Shown one piece after another: positions 34,259 through 43,055 of a DNA stretch of 61,925 bases. Under the pieces are notes generated by a model, which worked only from the letters and a program-made list of their open reading frames with translations, ran no database searches and was not told where the DNA came from. A program made the position numbers and the translations under genes. This DNA comes from Thermodesulfobacteriota bacterium (GTDB taxonomy: Bacteria; Desulfobacterota; Desulfobacteria; Desulfobacterales; Desulfosudaceae): contig JBFMDX010000021.1 in assembly GCA_040753795.1 (NCBI GenBank), positions 7,653 to 69,577 of the forward strand. Direction: 5' to 3'. How positions within the stretch are numbered: the first letter of the stretch is position 1; each line of letters starts with the position of its first letter.

Positions 34259-35137
34259 ATGAATTTAAGGGATGCGTTGAAAAACAAGATCTTTGTCGTC
34301 ACCTCGGAAGTTCAGTCGCCTCTGGGTGAAGATGATCCTGAAAAGCTGATCGAAAATCTGAAAAAAATAAGAGGCCGGCTGGATGGCGTGTCGGTATCGG
34401 AAATTGAACTGGAAGGGATTGTCGGCGACACCATCAAAACCTGCGACCTGTTGAAGCAGAACCGGTTTAACGCCATTTACCAGACCACCACCCGGGACAA
34501 GAACCGGTTCCAGCTTCAAAAGGACCTGACTCAGGCCAGCGAGGCGGGAGTGGAGAACCTGCTGGTTTTCACCGAAGACTATCGCATATCGGGCGATTCG
34601 CTTCAGGAGACCATGTTCTTTCATGTGGATTCCGGAAAACTGGCGTCGGTGCTGGAGCATCTCAAGGAAGGCCGGACCATCGACGGCAAGGAACTGGCCA
34701 AAAAGATCGACTTTGTGCTGGGTTCCGGCGTGGAAACTCCCGGCGGGAAAAATGTTCCCAAGCAGGGGCTGGAGGAGATGGAAGACATGATGAACGTCGG
34801 CGCCGGCTATTTTCTGACCACGCCGGTGTTTGACCTGGACCAGTTCGAGCGGTTCATGAAACAGGTCAAGGACTTCAACGTGCCGGTCATTGCCGAGGTG
34901 ATGATTTTGCGGACCGCGGGTATGGGCAAGTTTTTGAATCGTCATTTCCGTTCCGGCCTTGTACCGGACTGGGTCATTCAACGGCTCCTGCAGTCGCCGG
35001 ACAAGACCAGGGCCAGCATCGAACTGTTTGCCGAGACGGTCAAAGGGCTGAAGGACCTCTGCCAGGGGGTTCATATCATCACCATCGGCGGTGAAGAAAA
35101 ACTATCCGATTATCTGAATGCCGCCAAACTCAAATAA
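34259..35137 (+). CDS. MetF-like methylene-tetrahydrofolate reductase homologue (first copy)
   Basis: 292 residues, TIM-barrel of the methylene-THF reductase superfamily: FVVTSEVQSPLGEDDPEKL (FAD/folate Glu near the N-terminus), NVGAGYFLTTPVFDLDQFER and PVIAEVMILRTAGMGKFL. It is more divergent than the second MetF at 42071. RBS GGAGG 6 nt upstream. First gene of the six-gene operon. It may be a paralogous subunit rather than the catalytic reductase. Confidence 0.85.
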   Translation: MNLRDALKNKIFVVTSEVQSPLGEDDPEKLIENLKKIRGRLDGVSVSEIELEGIVGDTIKTCDLLKQNRFNAIYQTTTRDKNRFQLQKDLTQASEAGVENLLVFTEDYRISGDSLQETMFFHVDSGKLASVLEHLKEGRTIDGKELAKKIDFVLGSGVETPGGKNVPKQGLEEMEDMMNVGAGYFLTTPVFDLDQFERFMKQVKDFNVPVIAEVMILRTAGMGKFLNRHFRSGLVPDWVIQRLLQSPDKTRASIELFAETVKGLKDLCQGVHIITIGGEEKLSDYLNAAKLK

Positions 35138-35149
35138 GGAAGATCCGAC

Positions 35150-36460
35150 ATGACCAAGGTGCTCGATGTCGATGAACTGGTATGTGAGTTTAAAGAGGAG
35201 GTCCTGGAACGCCTGCCGCAGGCCAATTTCGATCTCTGCCTGACCTGCGGCACCTGCACCGGCGGGTGCCCGGCCTCGGAGCAGTTTGACCTGGATCCCA
35301 GAAAGTTCCTGCGCATGCTGCTCCTGGGAATGGACGATGAGGTCAGGCAAAGTCCCTGGGCCTGGGTCTGCACCATGTGCGCCCGGTGCAAGTTCGCCTG
35401 TCCCATGGACATCGACATTCCCAAGCTGATTTACAATGTACGGGCCTCCTGGCCCCGGGAAAAGCGGCCCAAGGGCATTCGCGGTTCCTGCGATCAGCAC
35501 ATCCGGGCCGGGAACGCCATGGGCGTGTCGTCCGATGATTTCCGGTTTACCATCGAGGACGTGGCCCAGGAGATCCGGGACGAGCATCCGGGGTTTGAGG
35601 ATCTCCAGGTATCGGTCGATCGGGTCGGGGCCAAAATTGCCTTGAACCAGAACTCCCGGGAACCGGTCACGGAACCGGATGAACTGGGCCCGTTGTGGAA
35701 GGTGCTCCATATGGTCGGCGCGGACTGGACCTATCCCACGGTCATGTGGGGCGGCGAGAATTACTGCATGTTTCTGGCCGACGACGAAGGCTGGCGCTAT
35801 ATCATGGAGGAGTTCGTCTATCATGTGGACAATGTTCTGGGGTGTGAGACGGTGGTCAATACCGAGTGAGGGCATTCCTACTTTTCAATCCTGGAAGGAT
35901 TGAGAAAATATCAGATTCCCCACCGCTTCCAGCTGACGACCATCATCGAGCTTTATGCCGAGTGGATCAAAAACGGCACCCTCAAGGTCAATTCCGACTG
36001 GAACAAAGACATCAAAGCCAAGTTTACCATTCAGGACCCCTGCAATATCGGCCGGAAAAGCGGCTCGGACAAAATCGTGGACGATTTGCGGTTCGTGGTC
36101 AAAACCGTGGTGGGGGAGGAGAATTATGTCGAAATGATTCCCAACCGCTCCAACAATTATTGCTGCGGCGGCGGCGGCGGCGCGCTTCAGGGCGGTTATC
36201 CCGATCAGCGGCGGGCGTACGGAAAGGTCAAGTTCGATCAGATCATGGCCACCGGTGCCCATTACGTGATCGCGCCCTGTCATAACTGCCACTCCCAGAT
36301 CGAAGACATGGGCGACCATTACGGCGGTGATTACCATGTGGTCCATCTGTGGACGATCCTCTGTCTGGCCATGGGGGTTCTGGCTGAGAACGAACGCGTC
36401 TATCTGGGACCGGACCTGGCTGACGTCAACATACTTCAAAAGAAGGGACGGGAAGAATGA
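35150..36460 (+). CDS. HdrC-HdrB-like iron-sulfur subunit, predicted selenoprotein (UGA = Sec240)
   Basis: Read through the in-frame TGA at 35867-35869 the product is 436 residues. N-terminal HdrC part: two [4Fe-4S] motifs, CLTCGTCTGGCP (Cys30, 33, 36, 40) and CTMCARCKFACP (Cys74, 77, 80, 84). C-terminal HdrB/HdrD part: a CCG motif with Cys298, Cys338-Cys339 (YCCGGGGG) and CHNC (Cys377, 380). The UGA falls in NTE-U-GHSYFSI, exactly where family members have the Cys of an ECGH motif, and the frame and protein sense continue unchanged after it. A hairpin of SECIS type starts 12 nt later. A conventional caller would report two genes, 35150-35869 and 35900-36460. Its role is electron transfer, probably heterodisulfide-reductase-like chemistry within the methylene-THF reductase complex. 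Confidence 0.88.
35882..35906 (+). promoter_or_regulatory. Predicted bacterial SECIS element of the HdrCB-like gene
   Basis: TTTTCAATCC (35882-35891), apical loop TGGAA, GGATTGAGAA (35897-35906): a 10-bp stem with one G-U pair. The loop Gs at 35893-35894 are 24-25 nt past the UGA, within the range used by bacterial SelB. Confidence 0.8.
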
Positions 36461-39400
36461 CCGACAACGTGACCGGATCGGTACTGGTGGTGGGCGCCGG
36501 GATCGCCGGCATTCAGGCGTCGCTGGACCTGGCCGAATCCGGGTTTCTGGTTTATCTGGTCGACAAGTCTTCGGCCATCGGCGGGAAAATGGCCCAGCTG
36601 GACAAGACCTTTCCCACCAACGACTGCTCCATGTGCATTATCTCTCCCAAACTGGTCGAGGCCGGCCGGCATCTGAATATTGAACTGCTGACCATGGCCG
36701 AGGTGGAGAGCATCTCCGGCCAGGCCGGAAATTTTGCGGTAAAAATCAGAAAGACGGCCCGTTATATCGATCTGAAAAAGTGCACCGCCTGCGCCGAATG
36801 CGCCAAGGTCTGCCCGGTGGAGCTGCCCAATTTGTTCGACGAGAAACTCGGTGACCGGAAAGCGGCTTACAAGCTTTACCCCCAGGCCATGCCCAGCGCC
36901 TTTGCCATAGAAAAGGGCGACCGGGCGCCCTGCCGGCTGACCTGCCCGGCGGGATTGAACGTCCAGGGATACGTGCAGATGGTCAAGACGGGCAAGTACA
37001 AAGAAGCCCTTGAGATCATCATGGAGCAACTGCCGCTGCCCGGCGTGCTGGGGCGGATCTGTCCGCACGAGTGCGAAGACGCCTGCCGGCGGTGCCAGGT
37101 GGACCAGCCGGTGGCCATCCGGGACCTGAAGCGGCTGGCCGCCGACATGGCCGATCCCCGGGAGATTGACATCCCCCGCGCCGAACCACTGGGGAAGAAG
37201 GCGGCCATTATCGGGTCCGGTCCGGCCGGCCTGACGGCGGCTTATCATCTGGCCAAAAAAGGAATCGGGGCGACTGTTTTTGAGGCCCTGCCCCTTGCCG
37301 GCGGCATGCTGCGGGTGGGGATACCGGCCCATCGCCTGCCCCGGGATGTGCTGGACAAGGATATTGAGGTGATCACCCGTCTGGGGGTTGAGATCAAAGT
37401 CAATACGCGCCTCGGCGTCGATTTTACGATTGATGACCTTTTCAAGGATGGCTATGAAGCCGTGTTTCTGGCCATGGGCGCCCATCAGGGCATGAAACTG
37501 GATATTCCCGGAGAAGACCTCGCCGGTGTCCGCCAGGGAGTGGATTTCCTGCGGGAGATGAATCTCTCCGGAACCGCTCCCGTCGGCCGTCATGTGGCCA
37601 TTATCGGGGGCGGCAACGTGGCCATTGACGTGGCCCGGAGCGCGGTGCGCCTGGGCGCGGAAAACGTCCGCATCATCTATCGCCGGACCCGGAAGGAGAT
37701 GCCGGCCTGGGAAGAGGAGATCCAGGCGGCGGAAGCCGAGGGCGTGGAAATCACTTACCTGTCGGCGCCCCTGGAGATCCTGGGAAAAAACGGCAAGGTC
37801 TCCGGCCTCAGATGCATAAAAATGGAACTGGGTGAGCCTGATGCCTCCGGCCGGCGCCGTCCGGTAGCGATTCCCGGCAGCGAATATGAAATCAAAGTCG
37901 ATCAACTCATTCCGGCCATCGGCCAGCGTCCGGATGTTTCCGCGATTGAGCGGATTGCTGGAATCAAAATTTCCCGGGGAGCGACCACGGAAGTCGATCC
38001 CGTTACGTTTGAAACCGGGGCAAAAGGCGTCTTTGCCGGCGGTGACCTGCAGACCGGTCCCGGCGTGGCCATCGGCGCTGTTGCCGCCGGTATGGCGGCG
38101 GCCGAATCCATCTCCCGCTACCTCCGGGGCGAAGACCTGGCCGCGGGGCGGAAACCGGCGATCAAGGAACAGCCCGATTTCCGCCCGGTTCCCGATCATC
38201 CCGTGAAGGAGAACCGCTATCGCACTCGCGAGCTGCCGGTTTCGGAGCGGGCCGGGAATTTCAACGAGGTCGAACTGGGATATGAAGAAGAAGCCGGGAG
38301 GAAAGAAGCCGGCCGGTGTCTCAACTGCGGCTACTGTTCCGAGTGCATGCAGTGCGTGGAGGCCTGCCTGGCCGGAGCGGTCGATCACTTCATGGCGCCG
38401 GAGGAGATCGACCTGCGGGTGGGCGCGGTCATTCTTTCACCGGGGTTTTCGGCCTTTGATCCGGTCAAATATGTCTCCTACGGATACGGGCAGAGTCCGA
38501 ACATCGTCACCAGCCTGGAGTTCGAACGACTTCTGTCCGCCTCCGGCCCCTTCGGCGGGCACCTGGTCAGACCCTCGGATCACCGGGAGCCGGAAAAGAT
38601 CGCCTGGCTCCAGTGCGTCGGTTCCCGCGATATCAACAAGGGAGACCACAGCTACTGCTCCGGGGTCTGCTGCATGTATGCCAACAAGCAGGCGGTGATC
38701 GCCAAGGAACACAGCAAACAGGATCTGGATACGGTCATCTTTTTCATGGACATGCGGACCTACGGCAAGGATTTTGACAAATACCAGATCCGGGCCGAAG
38801 ACGAGAGCGGGGTCCGGTTTGTCCGGTCCAGGATCCACTCTGTTTTCCCCCTGCCCGACGACCGGCTGAGGATCGTCTATGCCACTGAATCCGGCTCCAC
38901 CGCCGAGGAGATCTTCGATATGGTGGTGCTGTCCGTGGGCCTGTCGCCGTGCCAGGACGCCGCCGACCTGGCCCGCAAGATGGGCATAGAACTGAACGCC
39001 CACGGATTTGCCGCCACCCGCAATCTGTCGCCGGTCAGCACGTCCCGGGAAGGCATTTATGTCTGCGGCACCTTCCAGGAGCCCAAGGACATCCCCTTTT
39101 CCGTCATGGAGGCCTCGGCCGCGGCGGCCACGGCTTCCAGCAAACTCAAGTCGGAACGCTGGCGCCTGACCCGGACCCGGGATCTCCCGCCGGAGAAAAA
39201 ATTCGACGGCCAGTCTCCCCGGATCGGGGTGTTTGTCTGCAATTGCGGGATCAATATCGGCGGCGTGGCCGATGTCCCGGCGGTCCGGGATTATGCCGCC
39301 ACCCTGGCCTATGTGGTTCACGTGGAGGACAATCTGTTCACCTGCTCCCAGGACTCCCAGGACCGCATGAAAAAAGTCATCGCGGATAAGGAGCTCAACC

Positions 39401-40893
39401 GGGTGGTGGTCGCCTCCTGTTCCCCCCGGACCCATGAACCGCTCTTCCAGGAAACCATCCGGGATGCCGGACTGAACAAATACCTGTTTGAGATGGCCAA
39501 CATCCGGGACCAGAACACCTGGGTTCACATGGATGATCCGGACAGGGCCACCGCCAAGGCCAAAGACCTGGTGCGCATGGCCGTAGCCAAGGTCGCCTAC
39601 GTGGAGCCGCTGCATCAGGTCAGCCTGGAAATTAAAAAGTCCGTCCTGGTGGTGGGCGGCGGCGTGGCCGGAATGGAGTCGGCCCTGGGCGTGGCCGATC
39701 AGGGATTCGATGCCATCCTGGTGGAAAAGACCGCCGAGCTTGGCGGCGTGGCCCGGTCCCTGAGGGCCACCTGGCAGGGCGAAAACATCCCGGCCTATCT
39801 TGACGACCTCATCGCCAGAGTAAAGGGCAATCCCCGGGTAACCCTGCTCCTGAGCAGCGAAATCACGGCCACGACCGGATCCCTGGGGAATTTTGTTTCC
39901 ACCGTTACCCGGCGGGGTCCGGGAAAAGAAGTGATTACGGTCGAACACGGCGCCACCATCATCGCCACCGGCGGGGCGGAAGACAAACCGGAACAATATC
40001 TCTACGGCCAGCATCCCGACGTTCTGACCCATCTGGACATGGACCAGGCCCTGGCATCGGATGATGCCCGGATCACCGGCGCCAGATCAATGGTGTTCAT
40101 CCAGTGCGTGGGGTCGAGGGACGAAACTCATCCTTACTGCAGCAAGGTGTGCTGCACCCACAGCTTAAAGAGCGCCCTGGAGGTCAAGAAGCGCAATCCC
40201 CGGACGAAAGTGTTTATTCTGTACCGGGATATCCGTTCCTACGGTTTCAGGGAGGACCTTTTCAAGGAGGCCAGACAGAAAGGGGTGCTGTTTATCCGGT
40301 ATGACCTGGAACGGGCGCCCGAGGTGGCCTTGAGCCCGGAAAAGAAATTGACGGTGACGGTCGTCGATCATGTCCTGCAGATTCCCGTCCGGATAAAGCC
40401 CGACCTGCTGGTGCTGGCCTCGGGCATCGTTCCCGGGGACAACAAGCGGCTGTTCGAGCTGTTCAAGGTGCCGGTCAATGCCGAGGGCTTTCTGGTCGAG
40501 GCCCATGCCAAGCTCAGGCCGGTTGATTTCGCCTCGGAAGGCCTTTTCGTGGCCGGCCTGGCCCATTACCCCAAGCCCCTGGAGGAGAGCATCGCCCAGG
40601 CGAGGGCGGCTGTTTCCCGGGCGCTTACGCTTATCGCCAAAGACACCATCATGGTGGGCGGGGTGGTGGCCGTGGTGGACCCGACCCGATGCGCCGTCTG
40701 CCTGACCTGTGTCCGCACCTGTCCTTACGAAATTCCGTATATTCACGAAGACGGCTACGCCGTCATCGAACCGTTTGAGTGCCATGGCTGCGGCGCCTGC
40801 GTGGCCGAATGCCCGGGCAAAGCCATCTCCCTGAAACATTTTACCGATGAGCAGATCAGGGCCAAAACGCACGCTTTATTCGAAGAAGCCTAA
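36457..40893 (+). CDS. hdrA: HdrA-type flavin subunit, duplicated, with inserted glutamate-synthase-like NAD(P)H module
   Basis: 1478 residues. Order: FAD fold VLVVGAGIAGIQASLDLA with NDCSMCIISPKLVEAG; ferredoxin site CTACAECAKVCP (near 112); then a GltD-like insertion (about 155-590) with CRLTCPAGLNVQGYVQMV, CPHECEDACRR and two Rossmann motifs IIGSGPAGLTAAYHLAKKG and IIGGGNVAIDVARSA; the rest of HdrA module 1 with CSGVCCMYANKQAVIAKEH; a second HdrA module from about 920 (VFVCNCGINIGG, VLVVGGGVAGMESALGVADQ, CSKVCCTHSLKSALE); two C-terminal [4Fe-4S] motifs (CAVCLTCVRTCP, CHGCGACVAECPG). HdrA is the flavin subunit of electron-bifurcating heterodisulfide reductases; the GltD-like part should add NAD(P)H oxidation. 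The ATG overlaps the previous stop by 4 bp. Confidence 0.93.
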   Translation: MTDNVTGSVLVVGAGIAGIQASLDLAESGFLVYLVDKSSAIGGKMAQLDKTFPTNDCSMCIISPKLVEAGRHLNIELLTMAEVESISGQAGNFAVKIRKTARYIDLKKCTACAECAKVCPVELPNLFDEKLGDRKAAYKLYPQAMPSAFAIEKGDRAPCRLTCPAGLNVQGYVQMVKTGKYKEALEIIMEQLPLPGVLGRICPHECEDACRRCQVDQPVAIRDLKRLAADMADPREIDIPRAEPLGKKAAIIGSGPAGLTAAYHLAKKGIGATVFEALPLAGGMLRVGIPAHRLPRDVLDKDIEVITRLGVEIKVNTRLGVDFTIDDLFKDGYEAVFLAMGAHQGMKLDIPGEDLAGVRQGVDFLREMNLSGTAPVGRHVAIIGGGNVAIDVARSAVRLGAENVRIIYRRTRKEMPAWEEEIQAAEAEGVEITYLSAPLEILGKNGKVSGLRCIKMELGEPDASGRRRPVAIPGSEYEIKVDQLIPAIGQRPDVSAIERIAGIKISRGATTEVDPVTFETGAKGVFAGGDLQTGPGVAIGAVAAGMAAAESISRYLRGEDLAAGRKPAIKEQPDFRPVPDHPVKENRYRTRELPVSERAGNFNEVELGYEEEAGRKEAGRCLNCGYCSECMQCVEACLAGAVDHFMAPEEIDLRVGAVILSPGFSAFDPVKYVSYGYGQSPNIVTSLEFERLLSASGPFGGHLVRPSDHREPEKIAWLQCVGSRDINKGDHSYCSGVCCMYANKQAVIAKEHSKQDLDTVIFFMDMRTYGKDFDKYQIRAEDESGVRFVRSRIHSVFPLPDDRLRIVYATESGSTAEEIFDMVVLSVGLSPCQDAADLARKMGIELNAHGFAATRNLSPVSTSREGIYVCGTFQEPKDIPFSVMEASAAAATASSKLKSERWRLTRTRDLPPEKKFDGQSPRIGVFVCNCGINIGGVADVPAVRDYAATLAYVVHVEDNLFTCSQDSQDRMKKVIADKELNRVVVASCSPRTHEPLFQETIRDAGLNKYLFEMANIRDQNTWVHMDDPDRATAKAKDLVRMAVAKVAYVEPLHQVSLEIKKSVLVVGGGVAGMESALGVADQGFDAILVEKTAELGGVARSLRATWQGENIPAYLDDLIARVKGNPRVTLLLSSEITATTGSLGNFVSTVTRRGPGKEVITVEHGATIIATGGAEDKPEQYLYGQHPDVLTHLDMDQALASDDARITGARSMVFIQCVGSRDETHPYCSKVCCTHSLKSALEVKKRNPRTKVFILYRDIRSYGFREDLFKEARQKGVLFIRYDLERAPEVALSPEKKLTVTVVDHVLQIPVRIKPDLLVLASGIVPGDNKRLFELFKVPVNAEGFLVEAHAKLRPVDFASEGLFVAGLAHYPKPLEESIAQARAAVSRALTLIAKDTIMVGGVVAVVDPTRCAVCLTCVRTCPYEIPYIHEDGYAVIEPFECHGCGACVAECPGKAISLKHFTDEQIRAKTHALFEEA

Positions 40894-40911
40894 TGCCTGG
40901 AGGAGATTATC

Positions 40912-41340
40912 ATGACGGAAACTTTTGAGCCCAGAATTATCGCCTTCTGCTGTCAGTATTGAGCGTACGCAGCCGGGGACCTGGCAGGTTCCATGCGACT
41001 TTCTTACCCCGCGGCCGTCAGGGTGTTTCAGGTGCCGTGTACCGGACGGGTCGACATCATTCATCTGCTCAACGCCATCGAGGACGGGGCCGACGGCGTT
41101 TACGTGGCCGGATGCCTGGAAGGGGAGTGCCACTACCGGACCGGCAATCTGAAAACCGCCAGAAAAGTGGCGTACGTGAAAAAAATTCTGAAGGATATCG
41201 GCCTGGAGCCGGAACGGGTGGAGATGTTCAACCTTTCCTCGGCCCAGGGACAGCGGTTTGCCGAGATCGCCCGGGAGATGGTGGAAAGAATAAAAGTCAT
41301 CGGTCCTTCGCCGCTCCGGGTGAACAAGGCGGCCGCCTGA
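40912..41340 (+). CDS. mvhD: MvhD-type [2Fe-2S] subunit, predicted selenoprotein (UGA = Sec17)
   Basis: ATG at 40912 with TGGAGGAG 6-7 nt upstream. The frame reads MTETFEPRIIAFCCQY, then UGA (40960-40962), then AYAAGDLAGSMRLSYP, giving 142 residues. In MvhD/FlpD proteins this region is FCC-x-x-C with the Cys at the UGA position. Further cluster Cys are 43 (VPCTGR), 68 and 73 (GCLEGECHY). MvhD passes electrons between HdrA and a partner (hydrogenase or dehydrogenase). Selenocysteine forms of this subunit are known in some archaea and bacteria. A SECIS-like hairpin follows. A conventional caller would start the gene at 40993 and lose the N-terminal cluster ligands. Confidence 0.9.
40976..40992 (+). 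promoter_or_regulatory. Predicted bacterial SECIS element of mvhD
   Basis: GGGACCT (40976-40982), loop GGC, AGGTTCC (40986-40992): a 7-bp stem with one G-U pair. The loop Gs are 21-22 nt past the UGA. Confidence 0.75.
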
Positions 41341-41384
41341 CCGGGGTACTGTTATCGCATTCGAATTCAAAAAAGAGGTGAACC

Positions 41385-42074
41385 ATGATCGTTGCCGATC
41401 GCAAACCCATGGAAGAGCTGCTGGCCATGGCCTCGCCGTTTGCCAGCATCCTCCTGGTCGGTTGCAAGGGATGCGTTACCGTCTGTAACGTGGGCGGCGC
41501 CAAGGAGGTGGAGATTTTGGCCGCCGCCATGAGGATTGCCAGGAAAAAAGATGGGCAGCCGCTGAATATCGATACCCGGGTGCTGGAAAGGCAGTGTGAC
41601 CGGGAGTATGTCGAACAGTTGCGGGAGGACGTCAATAACTATGAGGCGGTGTTCTCCATGGCCTGCGGCGTGGGGCCGCAGTTCCTGTCCGAGATGTACC
41701 CGGACCGGCGTTTCTTCCCGACGGTCAACACCACCTTCTACGGCGGCGCCGTTCGTCACGGGGTCTGGGAGGAGCGGTGCGCCGGCTGCGGTACCTGTAT
41801 CATTCACCGGTTCGACGGGTTATGTCCCATCGCCCGGTGCGCCAAAAGCCTTCTGCACGGTCCCTGCGGCGGATCTTCCGGCGGCGTTTGTGAAGTGTCC
41901 AAAGAGACCGAATGCGTCTGGGACACCATCGTGAAAAAGAAGATGGCCCACGGACGTCTGGCGGATCTGCTGCAGGTGCAGGACGCCAGGGATTGGCGCA
42001 CGGCCAGGGACGGCGGTCCCCGGCGGAGCATCCGGGAAGAGCTGATCCAAAACCCACAAGGAGAGACCCCATGA
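41385..42074 (+). CDS. metV: MetV-type methylene-THF reductase partner (zinc/Fe-S)
   Basis: 229 residues. Carries VGCKGCVTVCNVGGAKEVE, the signature of the methylene-THF reductase C-terminal (MetV) family, and the Cys-rich CAGCGTCIIHRFDGLCPIA and LLHGPCGGSSGGVCEVS. In acetogens MetV partners MetF. It overlaps metF by 4 bp (ATGA). Confidence 0.93.
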   Translation: MIVADRKPMEELLAMASPFASILLVGCKGCVTVCNVGGAKEVEILAAAMRIARKKDGQPLNIDTRVLERQCDREYVEQLREDVNNYEAVFSMACGVGPQFLSEMYPDRRFFPTVNTTFYGGAVRHGVWEERCAGCGTCIIHRFDGLCPIARCAKSLLHGPCGGSSGGVCEVSKETECVWDTIVKKKMAHGRLADLLQVQDARDWRTARDGGPRRSIREELIQNPQGETP

Positions 42075-43009
42075 CGGAATATAAATCAGGCAGTAATCTG
42101 GAAAAGGTGCTGAAAGCCGGGCATTTTGCCTTTACCGGCGAATGCGGTCCGCCCAAGGGCGCCAACGTGGACCATCTGACCAGAAAATTCGGCTACCTGA
42201 AAGGCAAGGTCGATGCCGTCAATATCACCGACAACCAGACGGCCGTGGTGCGCATGTCCAGCCTGGCGGCCTCCCATATCATGATTCACGAGGGGCTGGA
42301 GCCGAATTTCCAGATGGTCTGCCGGGACCGCAACCGGCTGGCCCTGACCAGCGACATCCTGGGCGCCTATGCCCTGGGCATCCGCAATATCCTGTGCCTG
42401 TCCGGCGATCATCAGACCTTCGGCAATCATCCCCAGGCCAAGAACGTGCACGATATCGACTCCATGCAGCTCATCCGGCTGGTGACTAAAATGAGGGATG
42501 AGGGAAAATTCATGAACGATAAAGAAGAGGCGATCGACGGCCCGCCGAAGATGTTCGTCGGCGCCGCCTGCAATCCCTTTGCCGACCCCTTTGAATACCG
42601 GGTATACCGCCTGGCCAACAAAATCGCCGCCGGCGCCGATTTCATCCAGACCCAGTGCATTTTCAACATGGACAAGTTCCGCCAGTTCATGAAAATGGCG
42701 GTGGATATGGGGCTCCATGAAAAATGTTATATCCTGGCCGGGGTAACGCCCATGAAGAGCGCCGGCATGGCCAACTTCATGAAAAAAAACGTTCCCGGCA
42801 TGGACATTCCGGACGCGCTCATCAAACGACTAAAGGGCGTGGACAAGGCCGCCCAGCCGGAAGAGGGCATCCGCTTCGCCCTGGAACAGATCAAAGCGTT
42901 CAAGGAGATGGAAGGCGTTGCCGGCGTTCATCTGATGGCCATCGAATGGGAGGAAAAGGTCCCGGAAATCGCCGAACGTGCCGGCATGCTTCCCCGGCCG
43001 GCGGTGTAA
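42071..43009 (+). CDS. metF: Methylene-tetrahydrofolate reductase (second MetF copy)
   Basis: 312 residues from the ATG overlapping the metV stop. TIM-barrel with AFTGECGPPKGANVDHL (catalytic Glu), VNITDNQTAVVRMSS, NILCLSGDHQTFGNHPQAK (FAD/folate site) and GADFIQTQCIFNMDKFRQF. Reduces methylene-THF to methyl-THF, the last step of the methyl branch of the Wood-Ljungdahl pathway (or its reverse). As last gene of the operon with metV directly before it, it is the likely catalytic reductase, with electrons supplied or removed by the Hdr/MvhD proteins. Confidence 0.95.
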   Translation: MTEYKSGSNLEKVLKAGHFAFTGECGPPKGANVDHLTRKFGYLKGKVDAVNITDNQTAVVRMSSLAASHIMIHEGLEPNFQMVCRDRNRLALTSDILGAYALGIRNILCLSGDHQTFGNHPQAKNVHDIDSMQLIRLVTKMRDEGKFMNDKEEAIDGPPKMFVGAACNPFADPFEYRVYRLANKIAAGADFIQTQCIFNMDKFRQFMKMAVDMGLHEKCYILAGVTPMKSAGMANFMKKNVPGMDIPDALIKRLKGVDKAAQPEEGIRFALEQIKAFKEMEGVAGVHLMAIEWEEKVPEIAERAGMLPRPAV

Positions 43010-43055
43010 TGTTCCCCTTGATCGGGTTGATAGGGATTTCCGGTGGCTGGGCCGT

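Noticed and set aside
35900-36460. Separate HdrB-like gene starting at an ATG or alternative start after the UGA
   Set aside because: Same frame as the upstream segment, no RBS before 35900, and the intervening codons continue the family sequence; a Sec codon explains it better.
40993-41340. Short mvhD starting at 40993
   Set aside because: It would lack the FCC cluster ligands, and a well-placed ATG with RBS exists at 40912 in the same frame across one UGA.
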